A stretch of DNA of 64,000 bases from Pseudomonas sp. CFII64 (GTDB taxonomy: Bacteria > Pseudomonadota > Gammaproteobacteria > Pseudomonadales > Pseudomonadaceae): positions 1 to 64,000 of the forward strand of contig NZ_ATLO01000031.1 of assembly GCF_000416235.1 (NCBI RefSeq). The letters run 5' to 3'. A program made the position numbers and the translations under genes. The notes below the pieces were generated by a model, which worked only from the letters and a program-made list of their open reading frames with translations, had not been told where the DNA came from and ran no database searches. Below, piece after piece: positions 8,824 through 16,402 of the stretch (the first letter of the stretch is position 1; every line of letters begins with the position of its first letter).

Positions 8824-9348
8824 ATGAAGAATCAACTTATCGAATTAATCGGCAAAATCAGTTCGGGTTGCATGGGCGAGCAGGATATCGAGCGCATCGC
8901 CGACGAAGCGGCCCAGGCGTACGCCGATCCTCAGGCGTTCCTGGCCGCTAATCCGGACATCAACTACGACGAGACTTTCCCCATTGCATTGGGCGAGTGG
9001 GTGGTGGTGGGCAGCTTGCCAGAGACCGTGCTGTTTCAGGCCGATACCTACGAGGACCTGTTCGCGCAAATCGTCGAGTCGTTCGGGCCGGACGTCACGT
9101 TCAACATCAAGCCCAGGCAATTGGCGAAAGTCGAGCCGCTGACCGCGCTCAACCGGATCCAGATTCAGCTGGGTGCCATGAACAAGGAAATGGGCGGCTA
9201 TGTGCTGATGAACTTCAGCCAGCCTCTGGATGACGAGCTGCAGGCCGTGCTGGTCTATGGCAATGATCAGGCGCGCGTGCTTGAGCTGTGCGCTGCGGTC
9301 GGCATCCAAGCAGCGCCTGCACTGCAGGCGCTGAAGGCATCAAGCTGA
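8824..9348 (+). CDS. Conserved hypothetical protein
   Basis: I do not recognise the family. The 174-residue product looks cytoplasmic and globular, with no signal or membrane segment. It has a helical N-terminal part (about 1-45), then mixed alpha/beta with a hydrophobic strand GEWVVVGSLPETVLF near 57-71. GATCAGGATCGCCCC precedes the ATG, a weak ribosome site. Its stop codon directly abuts that of the convergent ZIP gene (TGA/TCA at 9346-9351), so the two have no room for a terminator between them. Confidence 0.75.
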   Translation: MKNQLIELIGKISSGCMGEQDIERIADEAAQAYADPQAFLAANPDINYDETFPIALGEWVVVGSLPETVLFQADTYEDLFAQIVESFGPDVTFNIKPRQLAKVEPLTALNRIQIQLGAMNKEMGGYVLMNFSQPLDDELQAVLVYGNDQARVLELCAAVGIQAAPALQALKASS

Positions 9349-10275
9349 TCAACCCAGCGCGGTATCGAGAAACATCATGACCGCGAAACCGCCCATCAAG
9401 CCCAGGGTTGCCGGGGTTTGATGGCCGTTGCGGTGGGTTTCCGGAATGACCTCATGGGATACCACGAACAACATGGCGCCCGCTGCCAGCCCCAGGCTGA
9501 CCGGGTAGGCGATGGCGAAGCCGCTGGAAATTCCCAAACCGATCAGCGAACCGATCGGTTCCATCAGCCCCGAACCGATCGCCACCAGCATCGCTTTGAA
9601 AGCTGAAAGCCCGGTGACGCGCAAAGCCAGGGCAATCGCCAGGCCTTCCGGAATATCCTGAATCGAAATCGCGGTCGCCAGCGGCAGGCCGACATTCATG
9701 TCGCCATTGGCGAAGCCGACGCCGATGGCCATGCCTTCCGGGAGGTTGTGCAGGGTGATTGCCAGGACGAATAACCAGACCCGATTGATACGTTCGGAGT
9801 GCGGCCCCTGACGACCGACGCTTGCATGTTCGTGGGGGGTGAATTTGTCCAGGCCGAGCATCAACAGCACGCCCAGTCCGAGTCCCAACACTACGGTTGC
9901 GGCTGCAAAGGGTCCGCTTCCGGTGACTTCTCTTGCAGCGGCCAGGCCGGGAAGGATCAGGGAAAAAGAACTCGCCGCGAGCATCATGCCCGCCGCGAAA
10001 CCAAGCATGATGTCCTGGCTGCGCTGCTTGATGTCGCGCATTGCCACGGCCATCACCGCACCCAATGCCGTCGCGCCGAATCCAGCAGTGCCGCCTAGCA
10101 AGGCGTAATGCAGGTTCTGCTGATTAGTGCCGTAGATAGCGTTGTAGCCACTGGCGATCAGCAGCCCGAGCACCACCAGCAACACCACCAGGAAACTGAG
10201 ACTGAGCAAGGGCGTTGATTGTGCCTGAGCGAACCATGTCGCCCACAACGTTCGCGGTTGTGCGGGAGTTTGCAT
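9349..10275 (-). CDS. ZIP-family metal transporter (GufA-like)
   Basis: Inner-membrane transporter for a divalent metal, most likely zinc, importing into the cytoplasm. The 308-residue product has about eight hydrophobic segments. The two metal-pathway motifs of the ZIP family are HNLPEGMAIGV (TM4) and QDIPEGLAIAL (TM5), both with the expected His/Asp and Pro-Glu-Gly. A short His-containing loop (TPHEHASVGRQGPHSE) precedes TM4. The N-terminal extra helix (PLLSLSFLVVLLVVLGLL) is typical of GufA-like members. No recognisable Zur box is seen upstream. Confidence 0.92.
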   Translation of the reverse strand: MQTPAQPRTLWATWFAQAQSTPLLSLSFLVVLLVVLGLLIASGYNAIYGTNQQNLHYALLGGTAGFGATALGAVMAVAMRDIKQRSQDIMLGFAAGMMLAASSFSLILPGLAAAREVTGSGPFAAATVVLGLGLGVLLMLGLDKFTPHEHASVGRQGPHSERINRVWLFVLAITLHNLPEGMAIGVGFANGDMNVGLPLATAISIQDIPEGLAIALALRVTGLSAFKAMLVAIGSGLMEPIGSLIGLGISSGFAIAYPVSLGLAAGAMLFVVSHEVIPETHRNGHQTPATLGLMGGFAVMMFLDTALG

Positions 10276-10434
10276 GAGTGCCTGACCTTTGCGGAGTTAG
10301 TAAAAAATTTGCGCCGATATGCCTTACATATCAAGTCGGAGCCTGAAAATATGCCGATGGTTCAACGGAACCCTTGAAGACTGCGACTATCCTAAGCAGG
10401 CATGTATTCATTCGGAACAATCAGGAGCGACACC

Positions 10435-10626
10435 ATGGGTTCCACTTTCAATGGTTTGGTAGGGCTGATCATTCTTGCCCTCGATATCTGGGCCATCATC
10501 AACGTTCTGAAAAGTGGTGCCGAAACCGGGATGAAGATCCTCTGGGTATTGCTGATTGCGCTGCTGCCGGTGCTGGGGCTGATCATCTGGGCTATCGCCG
10601 GTCCGCGCGGCAATGTGCGGATCTGA
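10435..10626 (+). CDS. PLDc_N-domain small membrane protein
   Basis: A 63-residue inner-membrane protein with two hydrophobic segments (FNGLVGLIILALDIWAIINV and a second around 38-55) separated by a short polar loop, matching the phospholipase-D N-terminal-like (PLDc_N) family found alone in many bacteria. Function is unknown. The ATG at 10435 follows CAGGAGC at good spacing; the in-frame upstream ATG at 10402 has no such site. It stands alone between the divergent ZIP gene and speE. Confidence 0.85.
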   Translation: MGSTFNGLVGLIILALDIWAIINVLKSGAETGMKILWVLLIALLPVLGLIIWAIAGPRGNVRI

Positions 10627-10836
10627 TCGGTAACGCTGATCTGGCTCTGCATCAATACGCTTGATTGCTCCCCGGCATTCAGGCGTTTTTTTTTGCGTGG
10701 ATTTCAGCTTGGTTGGCCTGATGATAGCGGCATGGGGCAATCGAGGTTCGACCTGTCATGTTCCTCGACGTAGAATGCGCGCCATTCTTATGGGCGGCCT
10801 GCCGTCCTGCCATCCGCATTTATCAGGGACTTACCC

Positions 10837-11697
10837 ATGAGCGATTATCAAGAAACGTTGTACGAAGGTTATGGCCAGCGTTTTCGCATGGAAAAACTGC
10901 TGCACGAAGTGCGCACCGAGCATCAGCACCTGGTGATCTTCCAGAACCCGCGCATGGGCCGTGTCATGGCTCTGGATGGCGTGATTCAGACCACTGAAGC
11001 CGATGAGTTCATCTACCACGAGATGCTGACTCACGTGCCGATCCTGGCCCACGGCGCTGCCCGCCGGGTGTTGATCATCGGCGGTGGCGATGGCGGCATG
11101 TTGCGGGAAGTGGCCAAGCACCGCAGTGTCGAGCACATCACCATGGTTGAAATCGACGGCACCGTGGTCGAGATGTGCAAAGAGTTTCTGCCGAACCACT
11201 CCAAGGGTGCGTTCGAAGATCCACGCCTGAATCTGGTGATTGATGACGGCATGCGCTTTGTCGCCACCACCGAAGAAAAATTCGACGTGATCATTTCCGA
11301 CTCCACGGACCCGATTGGTCCGGGCGAAGTGCTGTTCTCGGAGAATTTCTATCAGGCCTGCCATCGCTGCCTGAACGAAGGCGGCATTCTGGTCACCCAG
11401 AACGGCACGCCTTTCATGCAGCTGAGCGGCGTCCAGACCACCGCCGGACGGATGCGCGGATTGTTTGCTGACTGGCATTTCTATCAGGCCGCAATCCCTA
11501 CTTACATCGGCGGCGCCATGACCTTCGCCTGGGGCGCGACCAACACGGCCTATCGCAAACTGCCGCTGGAAACCTTGCGTCAGCGTTTCGCAGGCAGCGG
11601 CATCTTGACCCGTTATTACAACCCGGAAGTCCACATCGGCGCGTTCGCCCTGCCGCAATACGTGCTGCAGGCAGTCAACAAGCCTAGCAACGACTGA
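10837..11697 (+). CDS. speE: Spermidine synthase (polyamine aminopropyltransferase)
   Basis: Transfers the aminopropyl group from decarboxylated SAM to putrescine. The 286-residue product has the family nucleotide-site motif [13 protein letters not shown] (about 84-96), an acidic VEIDG after strand 2, and the [14 protein letters not shown] catalytic segment near 155. The N-terminal beta-hairpin substrate domain (about 1-60) is complete. It is an isolated gene; no speD-like partner is in the window. Confidence 0.97.
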   Translation: MSDYQETLYEGYGQRFRMEKLLHEVRTEHQHLVIFQNPRMGRVMALDGVIQTTEADEFIYHEMLTHVPILAHGAARRVLIIGGGDGGMLREVAKHRSVEHITMVEIDGTVVEMCKEFLPNHSKGAFEDPRLNLVIDDGMRFVATTEEKFDVIISDSTDPIGPGEVLFSENFYQACHRCLNEGGILVTQNGTPFMQLSGVQTTAGRMRGLFADWHFYQAAIPTYIGGAMTFAWGATNTAYRKLPLETLRQRFAGSGILTRYYNPEVHIGAFALPQYVLQAVNKPSND

Positions 11698-11708
11698 TCG
11701 TTTAACAA

Positions 11709-11821
11709 GTTGCGTGCACATAACATTTCATCGGAAAAGTTATGTACACGTAACATTCAGTTGTCGAGTGTCCATGTTACGTATACATTACATTTTTACT
11801 GAAATGTTACGCAGGCATAAC
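11709..11821. promoter_or_regulatory. Four tandem 16-bp palindromic operators
   Basis: Four copies of a GTTACGTRYACRTAAC-like palindrome lie between speE and the HTH gene: 11709-11724 (GTTGCGTGCACATAAC), 11739-11754 (GTTATGTACACGTAAC), 11776-11791 (GTTACGTATACATTAC) and 11806-11821 (GTTACGCAGGCATAAC). Copies 1-2 and 3-4 are each exactly 30 bp apart, start to start; copies 2-3 are 37 bp apart. The last abuts the start codon at 11823. This looks like the autoregulatory operator array of the HipB-like protein encoded next. Confidence 0.8.
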
Positions 11822-11822
11822 C

Positions 11823-12074
11823 ATGGACACTGTTCTTGTTGTCGATCGGCTGGCCCAGCAGATCGCAAACATGCGCAAGGCACGCGGCCTGACGCTGGTC
11901 GAGCTGGCCGCACGCTCCGGCGTTACCCGGCAAAAGCTCGCTGAAATCGAAAAGGGCAGCCCCACGGTTTCTATCAACTTTTATGCCAAAGTCCTCGCCG
12001 CCCTGGGTGCCGAGCTGCAAGTTGTTCCTGCACGGCGTCCTGTGTTTGAAGAGTTGCAGGAGGTCTTTCGATGA
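11823..12074 (+). CDS. HipB-like HTH antitoxin/repressor
   Basis: An 83-residue Xre/HipB-type DNA-binding protein. The helix-turn-helix spans about 12-66 (MRKARGLTLVELAARSGVTR then EIEKGSPTVSINFYAKV), and the tail ELQVVPARRP matches the beta strand that closes HipB dimers. Its stop overlaps the start of a hipA-like frame by 4 bp (ATGA), the standard hipBA arrangement. The downstream toxin is broken, so this is an orphan antitoxin that may still repress through the four palindromes in front of it. The gene has no room for a separate ribosome site apart from the last operator. Confidence 0.9.
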   Translation: MDTVLVVDRLAQQIANMRKARGLTLVELAARSGVTRQKLAEIEKGSPTVSINFYAKVLAALGAELQVVPARRPVFEELQEVFR

Positions 12075-12545
12075 AAGCCCTGGATCGTGTGCGCATCGTT
12101 ACGCGAGAGGGCGAAAGTGGCGAACTGTCTTCGCAAGATACTGCGGACTACCTGTTTCGTTAGGGCATTGCTGCCGATCCGCGAACGCAAATCAGCCTGA
12201 CCATGCCCGTGCGTGACACAGTCTACAGCGCCCACGCGTTGCGACCCTTTGGGCCGTGATGCCGCCTTGGCGCCGGCCTACGACATCGTCAACACAACTG
12301 CTTACATAAAAGAGGATTCGCTGGCGCTGAGCCTCGACGGGTCGAAAAGCCTGTTCGCCTCCCGATTGGGGATCATTGCCCTGGCGCAGGTCTGTGATGT
12401 CGTCAAGCCCCGGCAACGCTTGCAAAAGCTGATCGCGGCGGTGCAGGCGTCGTTACGCGACAACGCCGAATTTGCCAGTGACGCGCCAGGCGTTTTCGAG
12501 GCAATCGAGTACAGCCTGAGCCTTTACAGCCAGTCTTTCAGCTGA
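12071..12545 (+). pseudogene. Degraded hipA kinase toxin
   Basis: The frame starting at 12071 begins like HipA (DRVRIVTREGESGELS), reaches a TAG at 12161-12163, continues as recognisable HipA N terminus (ADPRTQISLTMPVRD), then stops at a TGA near 12257. A second frame from about 12213 joins directly to the HipA C-terminal part (LAPAYDIVNTTAYIKEDSLA, then SLDGSKSLFASRLGI). Roughly 300 residues between them, with the kinase core, are absent. Full HipA is about 410-440 residues. The remnant thus has a nonsense codon, a large internal deletion and a frameshift; no active toxin can be made. Confidence 0.88.
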
Positions 12546-12812
12546 ATCCTGACGCCATGAACGACGAAATTTTCACGTTATGTCGCTGAAAATCTGCCGC
12601 GCTTAATAATGCGTTATTGGCTGTGAACCCTGATTGCAGAGCGATGATGCCGCCGATTTCGTACGGTTCAAGATGAAACATCGTACAGCCATCGGTGTTT
12701 ATCAGTGAATGATCACGTAAGATTTGCCCCCCGCGGTTTGCTTGATGTGAAAACGTCGCTTGGCGCACAGACTTTTGAACCCCTTTTTGAATCCAACGGA
12801 TCCTAGAACGAC

Positions 12813-14906
12813 ATGGCCATAACGGACGCCCTGAGTCATCAGCCCGCCTCGTCGCGCTCGATGCAACCTACCGTCAAATCGCATCTGGCGTACACGCTGT
12901 TAAGCGGCTTGGTCCTGATGGTGCTCTATACGCTGCTGCGTATTGCACTGCTGGTCTACAACCGGGAAATGATCGGCGACACGCCGGCATCGGCATTTGT
13001 CGAAGCGATGCTCAACGGCATGCGCTTTGACCTGCGGCTGACGGTTTACCTGCTTATTCCCCTGATTCTGGCGCTGTTCAGTGCACGAATCATGGCGATG
13101 CGCGGGTTCTTTCGTTTCTGGCTGACACTGGTCGCCAGCCTGACGCTGTTCTTTGGCCTGATGGAGATGGACTTCTATCGCGAGTTTCACCAGCGCCTGA
13201 ACGGCCTGGTGTTCCAGTACGTCAAGGAAGATCCGAAGACCGTCCTGAGCATGTTGTGGTACGGCTTCCCGGTGGTTCGCTATCTGTTGGCCTGGGCTTT
13301 CGTCACCTGGTTGTTGAGCCTGGTGTTCAAAGGTGTGGATCGCGCCACCCGGCCGCGTCGCTCCGTGGCTGGCGGCACTTCGAGCCAACGCTCGATTGCC
13401 CCATGGTATGCCCGGATCGGTGTCTTCGTGGTTTGCCTGCTGATTGCGGTTGTCGCGGCTCGTGGCACGTTGCGTCAAGGCCCGCCGCTGCGTTGGGGCG
13501 ATGCTTACACCACCGAATCGAACTTCGCCAACACGCTGGGCCTGAACGGTACTCTGACCCTGATCGCTGCTGCGAAAAGCCGCATGTCGGAAGATCGCGA
13601 CAACATCTGGAAGGCGACTCTGCCGCAGCCTCAGGCGCAGCAGACCGTACGTGACATGTTGCTCACGTCCCACGACAAACTGGTCGATCCAGAGATCGCG
13701 GCAGTGCGTCGCGATTCCATGCCGCCCGCAGAAAATACCCTGCCGATCAAGAACGTCGTGATCATCCTGATGGAGAGTTTCGCTGGCCACTCGACCGGCG
13801 CGCTGGGCGACGAGGCGAATATCACACCGTACTTCGACAAGCTGTCCAAGGAAGGCCTGCTGTTCGACCGGTTCTTCTCCAACGGGACGCACACTCACCA
13901 AGGCATGTTCGCCACCATGGCGTGCTTCCCGAACCTGCCGGGTTTCGAATACCTGATGCAGACGCCGGAAGGCAGTCATAAGCTGTCGGGTTTGCCGCAA
14001 TTGCTCAGCGCCCGTGGTTACGACGACGTTTACGTCTATAACGGCGACTTTGCCTGGGACAACCAGTCGGGTTTCTTCAGCAATCAGGGCATGACCAACT
14101 TCATTGGTCGCAATGACTTCGTCAATCCGGTGTTCTCCGATCCAACCTGGGGTGTTTCCGACCAGGACATGTTTGATCGTGGCGCTCAGGAACTGAAGAC
14201 TCGGGGCGAAAACGGCAAGCCGTTCTATGCCTTGTTGCAAACCTTGTCGAACCACACGCCGTACGCACTGCCAGCCGATCTGCCGGTTGAGCGCGTGACG
14301 GATCAGGGCTCACTGAACGAACACATGACTGCCATGCGCTACTCCGACTGGGCACTCGGGCAGTTCTTCGAGAAGGCCAAGAAAGAGCCGTACTACAAGG
14401 AAACGCTGTTCATCGTTGTCGGCGACCACGGTTTTGGCAACAACCAGCAAATCACCGAGATGGACCTGGGCCGTTTCAACGTGCCAATGCTGATGATTGG
14501 TCCGGGCGTGCAGCAGAAATTTGGCCAGCGCAGCAGCATCGTCGGCACCCAGATCGATATCGTACCGACCATCATGGGTCGCCTGGGCGGGGAAAACCGC
14601 AACCAGTGCTGGGGTCGCGACTTGCTGAACCTGCCGCAAGGCGACAAGGGTTTTGGCGTGATCAAGCCGTCGGGCAGCGAGCAGACCGTCGCGCTGGTGA
14701 CCGGCGACCGGATCCTGATCGAACCCAAGGACATGGACCCGAAAGTACTGTCGTACACATTGGGTCGGACACCTCATGCCGAGGTCATCCCGGATGCGCC
14801 CGACACCCAGGAACTGCGTAACAAGCTTGATAGCTTCCTGCAAACCGCAACCAAGAGCCTTTTGGATAACACTGCTGGCGTAGAGGCAAGCAAGAACAAG
14901 AACTGA
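12813..14906 (+). CDS. LTA-synthase/sulfatase-family membrane phosphotransferase
   Basis: A 697-residue inner-membrane protein with five N-terminal hydrophobic segments (about 25-215) and a large periplasmic alkaline-phosphatase-fold domain (about 310-640). Landmarks of the LtaS/MdoB group are the metal Glu in LMESFAGHSTG, the probable Thr nucleophile in SNGTHTHQGM and the metal site VVGDHGFGNN. Such enzymes transfer phosphoglycerol or phosphoethanolamine onto envelope glycans; for Pseudomonas the likely acceptor is periplasmic glucan or LPS, but this is not shown by the sequence. The upstream 267 bp carries no other gene. A terminator follows at 14925. Confidence 0.88.
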   Translation: MAITDALSHQPASSRSMQPTVKSHLAYTLLSGLVLMVLYTLLRIALLVYNREMIGDTPASAFVEAMLNGMRFDLRLTVYLLIPLILALFSARIMAMRGFFRFWLTLVASLTLFFGLMEMDFYREFHQRLNGLVFQYVKEDPKTVLSMLWYGFPVVRYLLAWAFVTWLLSLVFKGVDRATRPRRSVAGGTSSQRSIAPWYARIGVFVVCLLIAVVAARGTLRQGPPLRWGDAYTTESNFANTLGLNGTLTLIAAAKSRMSEDRDNIWKATLPQPQAQQTVRDMLLTSHDKLVDPEIAAVRRDSMPPAENTLPIKNVVIILMESFAGHSTGALGDEANITPYFDKLSKEGLLFDRFFSNGTHTHQGMFATMACFPNLPGFEYLMQTPEGSHKLSGLPQLLSARGYDDVYVYNGDFAWDNQSGFFSNQGMTNFIGRNDFVNPVFSDPTWGVSDQDMFDRGAQELKTRGENGKPFYALLQTLSNHTPYALPADLPVERVTDQGSLNEHMTAMRYSDWALGQFFEKAKKEPYYKETLFIVVGDHGFGNNQQITEMDLGRFNVPMLMIGPGVQQKFGQRSSIVGTQIDIVPTIMGRLGGENRNQCWGRDLLNLPQGDKGFGVIKPSGSEQTVALVTGDRILIEPKDMDPKVLSYTLGRTPHAEVIPDAPDTQELRNKLDSFLQTATKSLLDNTAGVEASKNKN

Positions 14907-14924
14907 TCGCTCGGTTGCGACACG

Positions 14925-14950
14925 AAAAGCCCCTGTTCCAGGGGCTTTTT
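14925..14950 (+). terminator. Rho-independent terminator
   Basis: AAAAGCCCCTG..CAGGGGCTTTTT, a compact 9-bp stem with a four-base loop and T5, lies 19 bp after the LtaS-like gene. The flanking A-run makes it potentially bidirectional. Confidence 0.9.
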
Positions 14951-15087
14951 GCATTTTCGGCTCCCGTCTGGATCCGTAACCAGCGCTAGGTTTTGGCGGG
15001 TTTATCCGGCTAACTCGTTTGAACGAATGACCACCCCAAAAGGTCAAGATCAGGTAAGCCGCGTTTTCGGCTGCTGAGGAGACATCG

Positions 15088-15324
15088 ATGAAACAGTGGA
15101 CCATTTCGTATCTGGATAAAGATGGTGTGCAGCAAAGCCTGGATCTGGATGCCGAACAGCGTCCCAGCGAAGAGGAGGTGGCTCGTCGGCTGCGACCGAT
15201 CTTGTTCCCTGTGGCCGATGAACTTGACCTGAATGACCTCGAAGGTCGCACGGCCGAGCCTGCCGTGAAATCCTTGAAAGACCAGAATGCGGTGCAGATC
15301 ATCTCCATCACCGAAGCATCCTGA
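15088..15324 (+). CDS. Small conserved hypothetical protein
   Basis: A 78-residue acidic cytoplasmic protein with no recognised domain. It starts MKQWTISYLDKDGVQQ, suggesting a beta hairpin, and has a helical middle (PSEEEVARRLRPIL). CTGAGGAGACATCG before the ATG is a good ribosome site. It stands alone between the LtaS-like and RraB-like genes. Confidence 0.75.
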   Translation: MKQWTISYLDKDGVQQSLDLDAEQRPSEEEVARRLRPILFPVADELDLNDLEGRTAEPAVKSLKDQNAVQIISITEAS

Positions 15325-15388
15325 GCGCCTGAAAAAAATCCCCCGCCCCGAATTGGCATAACGCCGATGATGGGGTTACTCTGCAATT

Positions 15389-15416
15389 GAGGCTGGTGAA
15401 GCGTTTCTCCAGCCTC
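15389..15416. other. 8-bp perfect hairpin ahead of the rraB-like gene
   Basis: GAGGCTGG and CCAGCCTC are separated by 12 bases, 156 bp before the rraB-like start. There is no T-run, so a leader structure or protein site is as likely as termination. A second small palindrome, GCCTGCCCAGCAGGC, follows around 15434. Confidence 0.4.
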
Positions 15417-15571
15417 GTCATGTCGATGCCTCGCCTGCCCAGCAGGCGTGGCCTTGTCAGCTACATGCTTGATTCCCGCGCGGCAGAGTGTCTGCCGTGT
15501 GACGAACTCCGGTCGGAGCGTCATTCGGGGAGCGTTGAAACTCTATCTATCGTTGCATAGGAGGACGTTTC

Positions 15572-15925
15572 ATGAGCACAGCCTATCAAGAGGACATCAG
15601 CAGTAACGTACTGCGCCGCATGAAAGAGGGCGGTTTTGATTTTGCGCGTATTCACCCTATCGAGTTTTATGCCATTTTCCCGGATGAGGAGCGGGCACGG
15701 CAGGCTGCGGGACGATTTCGTGGCGAATCCTTTAATACCCAGATCAACATCAGAGATGACGGCGCGTGGCATTTGCAGTTGAGCAAGGTCATGTATGCCA
15801 CTTACGACGGAATCGGTGATTTCGAGCAAGACTTCCAGACCGCAATCGAAGCGCTTGATGGTGAAGTCGAGGGTTGGGGCGTTACACAGGAAATCAGAGG
15901 CTCCCAACGCATGAGATGTCATTAG
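15572..15925 (+). CDS. RraB-like ribonuclease E inhibitor family protein
   Basis: A 117-residue cytoplasmic protein resembling the RraB (ribonuclease E regulator) family as it occurs in Pseudomonas: VLRRMKEGGFDFARIHPIEF near the N terminus, FPDEERARQAAGRF in the middle and VMYATYDGIGDFEQDF toward the end. RraB of E. coli binds RNase E and shifts degradosome specificity; whether this family member does so is not shown. CATAGGAGGACG precedes the ATG. It is monocistronic. Confidence 0.75.
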   Translation: MSTAYQEDISSNVLRRMKEGGFDFARIHPIEFYAIFPDEERARQAAGRFRGESFNTQINIRDDGAWHLQLSKVMYATYDGIGDFEQDFQTAIEALDGEVEGWGVTQEIRGSQRMRCH

Positions 15926-16282
15926 TGCGTTGAACGACCGGTCGACTCAGAGGAACACTCCTCGGGCTCGGCCGGTTTTGGTTTGTGGACTCTGGAACGC
16001 TGAACGAATATGCGCCGTGCCGCTGACCAAAGGGCAGGCCAAAAAAAAGCCACTCAAGAGAGTGGCTCAAAGGGAAGTTCGAAAATTCGGTTGTTGCAAA
16101 CGCTGCGGTGTTTTTCGACAACGACTTGAAACAGGGCATCCAAATGAGTGATCGCCCGGATGCAAGGGATTATCGGGAAACAATATCGACTCGTGAAATC
16201 AACTCTGGCTATGCTGGTGATAGCTTTCGTAGTTGAAGGACGCTTCCGAATGAGGCGTAGGAGAATTGGTTAGGAAGGATAT
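15926..16282. other. Gene-free spacer with a minus-strand terminator
   Basis: No convincing protein gene lies here; the open frame at 15930-16151 lacks a ribosome site. The only clear structures are the minus-oriented terminator at 16041-16067 and, further on, the NtrC and sigma-54 sites of the next operon. Confidence 0.5.
16041..16067 (-). terminator. Orphan minus-strand terminator hairpin
   Basis: On the minus strand AGCCACT CTCTTG AGTGGCT is followed by TTTTTTTT. No minus-strand protein gene lies before it; the transcript it ends would have to start within 16068-16400, so a small RNA is possible. Confidence 0.65.
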
Positions 16283-16299
16283 TGCACAGGAATGGTGCG
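16283..16299. promoter_or_regulatory. Candidate NtrC-binding site
   Basis: TGCACAGGAATGGTGCG matches the NtrC consensus TGCACC-N5-GGTGCA at 10 of 12 specified positions. It lies about 95 bp upstream of the expected start site of the sigma-54 promoter at 16351, a typical enhancer distance. Confidence 0.65.
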
Positions 16300-16350
16300 G
16301 TCATCCTCGCGTATTTATGTAACCAGTTGATATTTAAGCGTTTATGCCGA

Positions 16351-16366
16351 TGGCACGGGCCTTGCG
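16351..16366 (+). promoter_or_regulatory. Sigma-54 (RpoN) promoter
   Basis: TGGCACGGGCCTTGCG carries the -24 TGGCAC and -12 TTGC elements with the invariant GG and GC dinucleotides 10 bp apart. It is 37 bp ahead of the ATP-grasp start codon, on the right strand. Together with the NtrC-like site it predicts nitrogen-limitation control of the three-gene operon. Confidence 0.82.
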
Positions 16367-16402
16367 AAGGCCCTTGGTGTCCGTGGTGACAAGGAGTACG
16401 GC

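Noticed and set aside
12900..14255. A 451-codon minus-strand frame
   Set aside because: It is the antisense shadow of the LtaS-like gene; its product is His/Gln-rich and matches nothing.
15930..16151. A 73-codon frame after the rraB-like gene
   Set aside because: No ribosome site; it spans the terminator hairpin at 16041-16067.
16200..16320. Several GGA motifs on the plus strand, considered as an Rsm-type sRNA
   Set aside because: The GGA motifs are not in hairpin loops, no terminator follows, and the region fits the NtrC/sigma-54 control region better.
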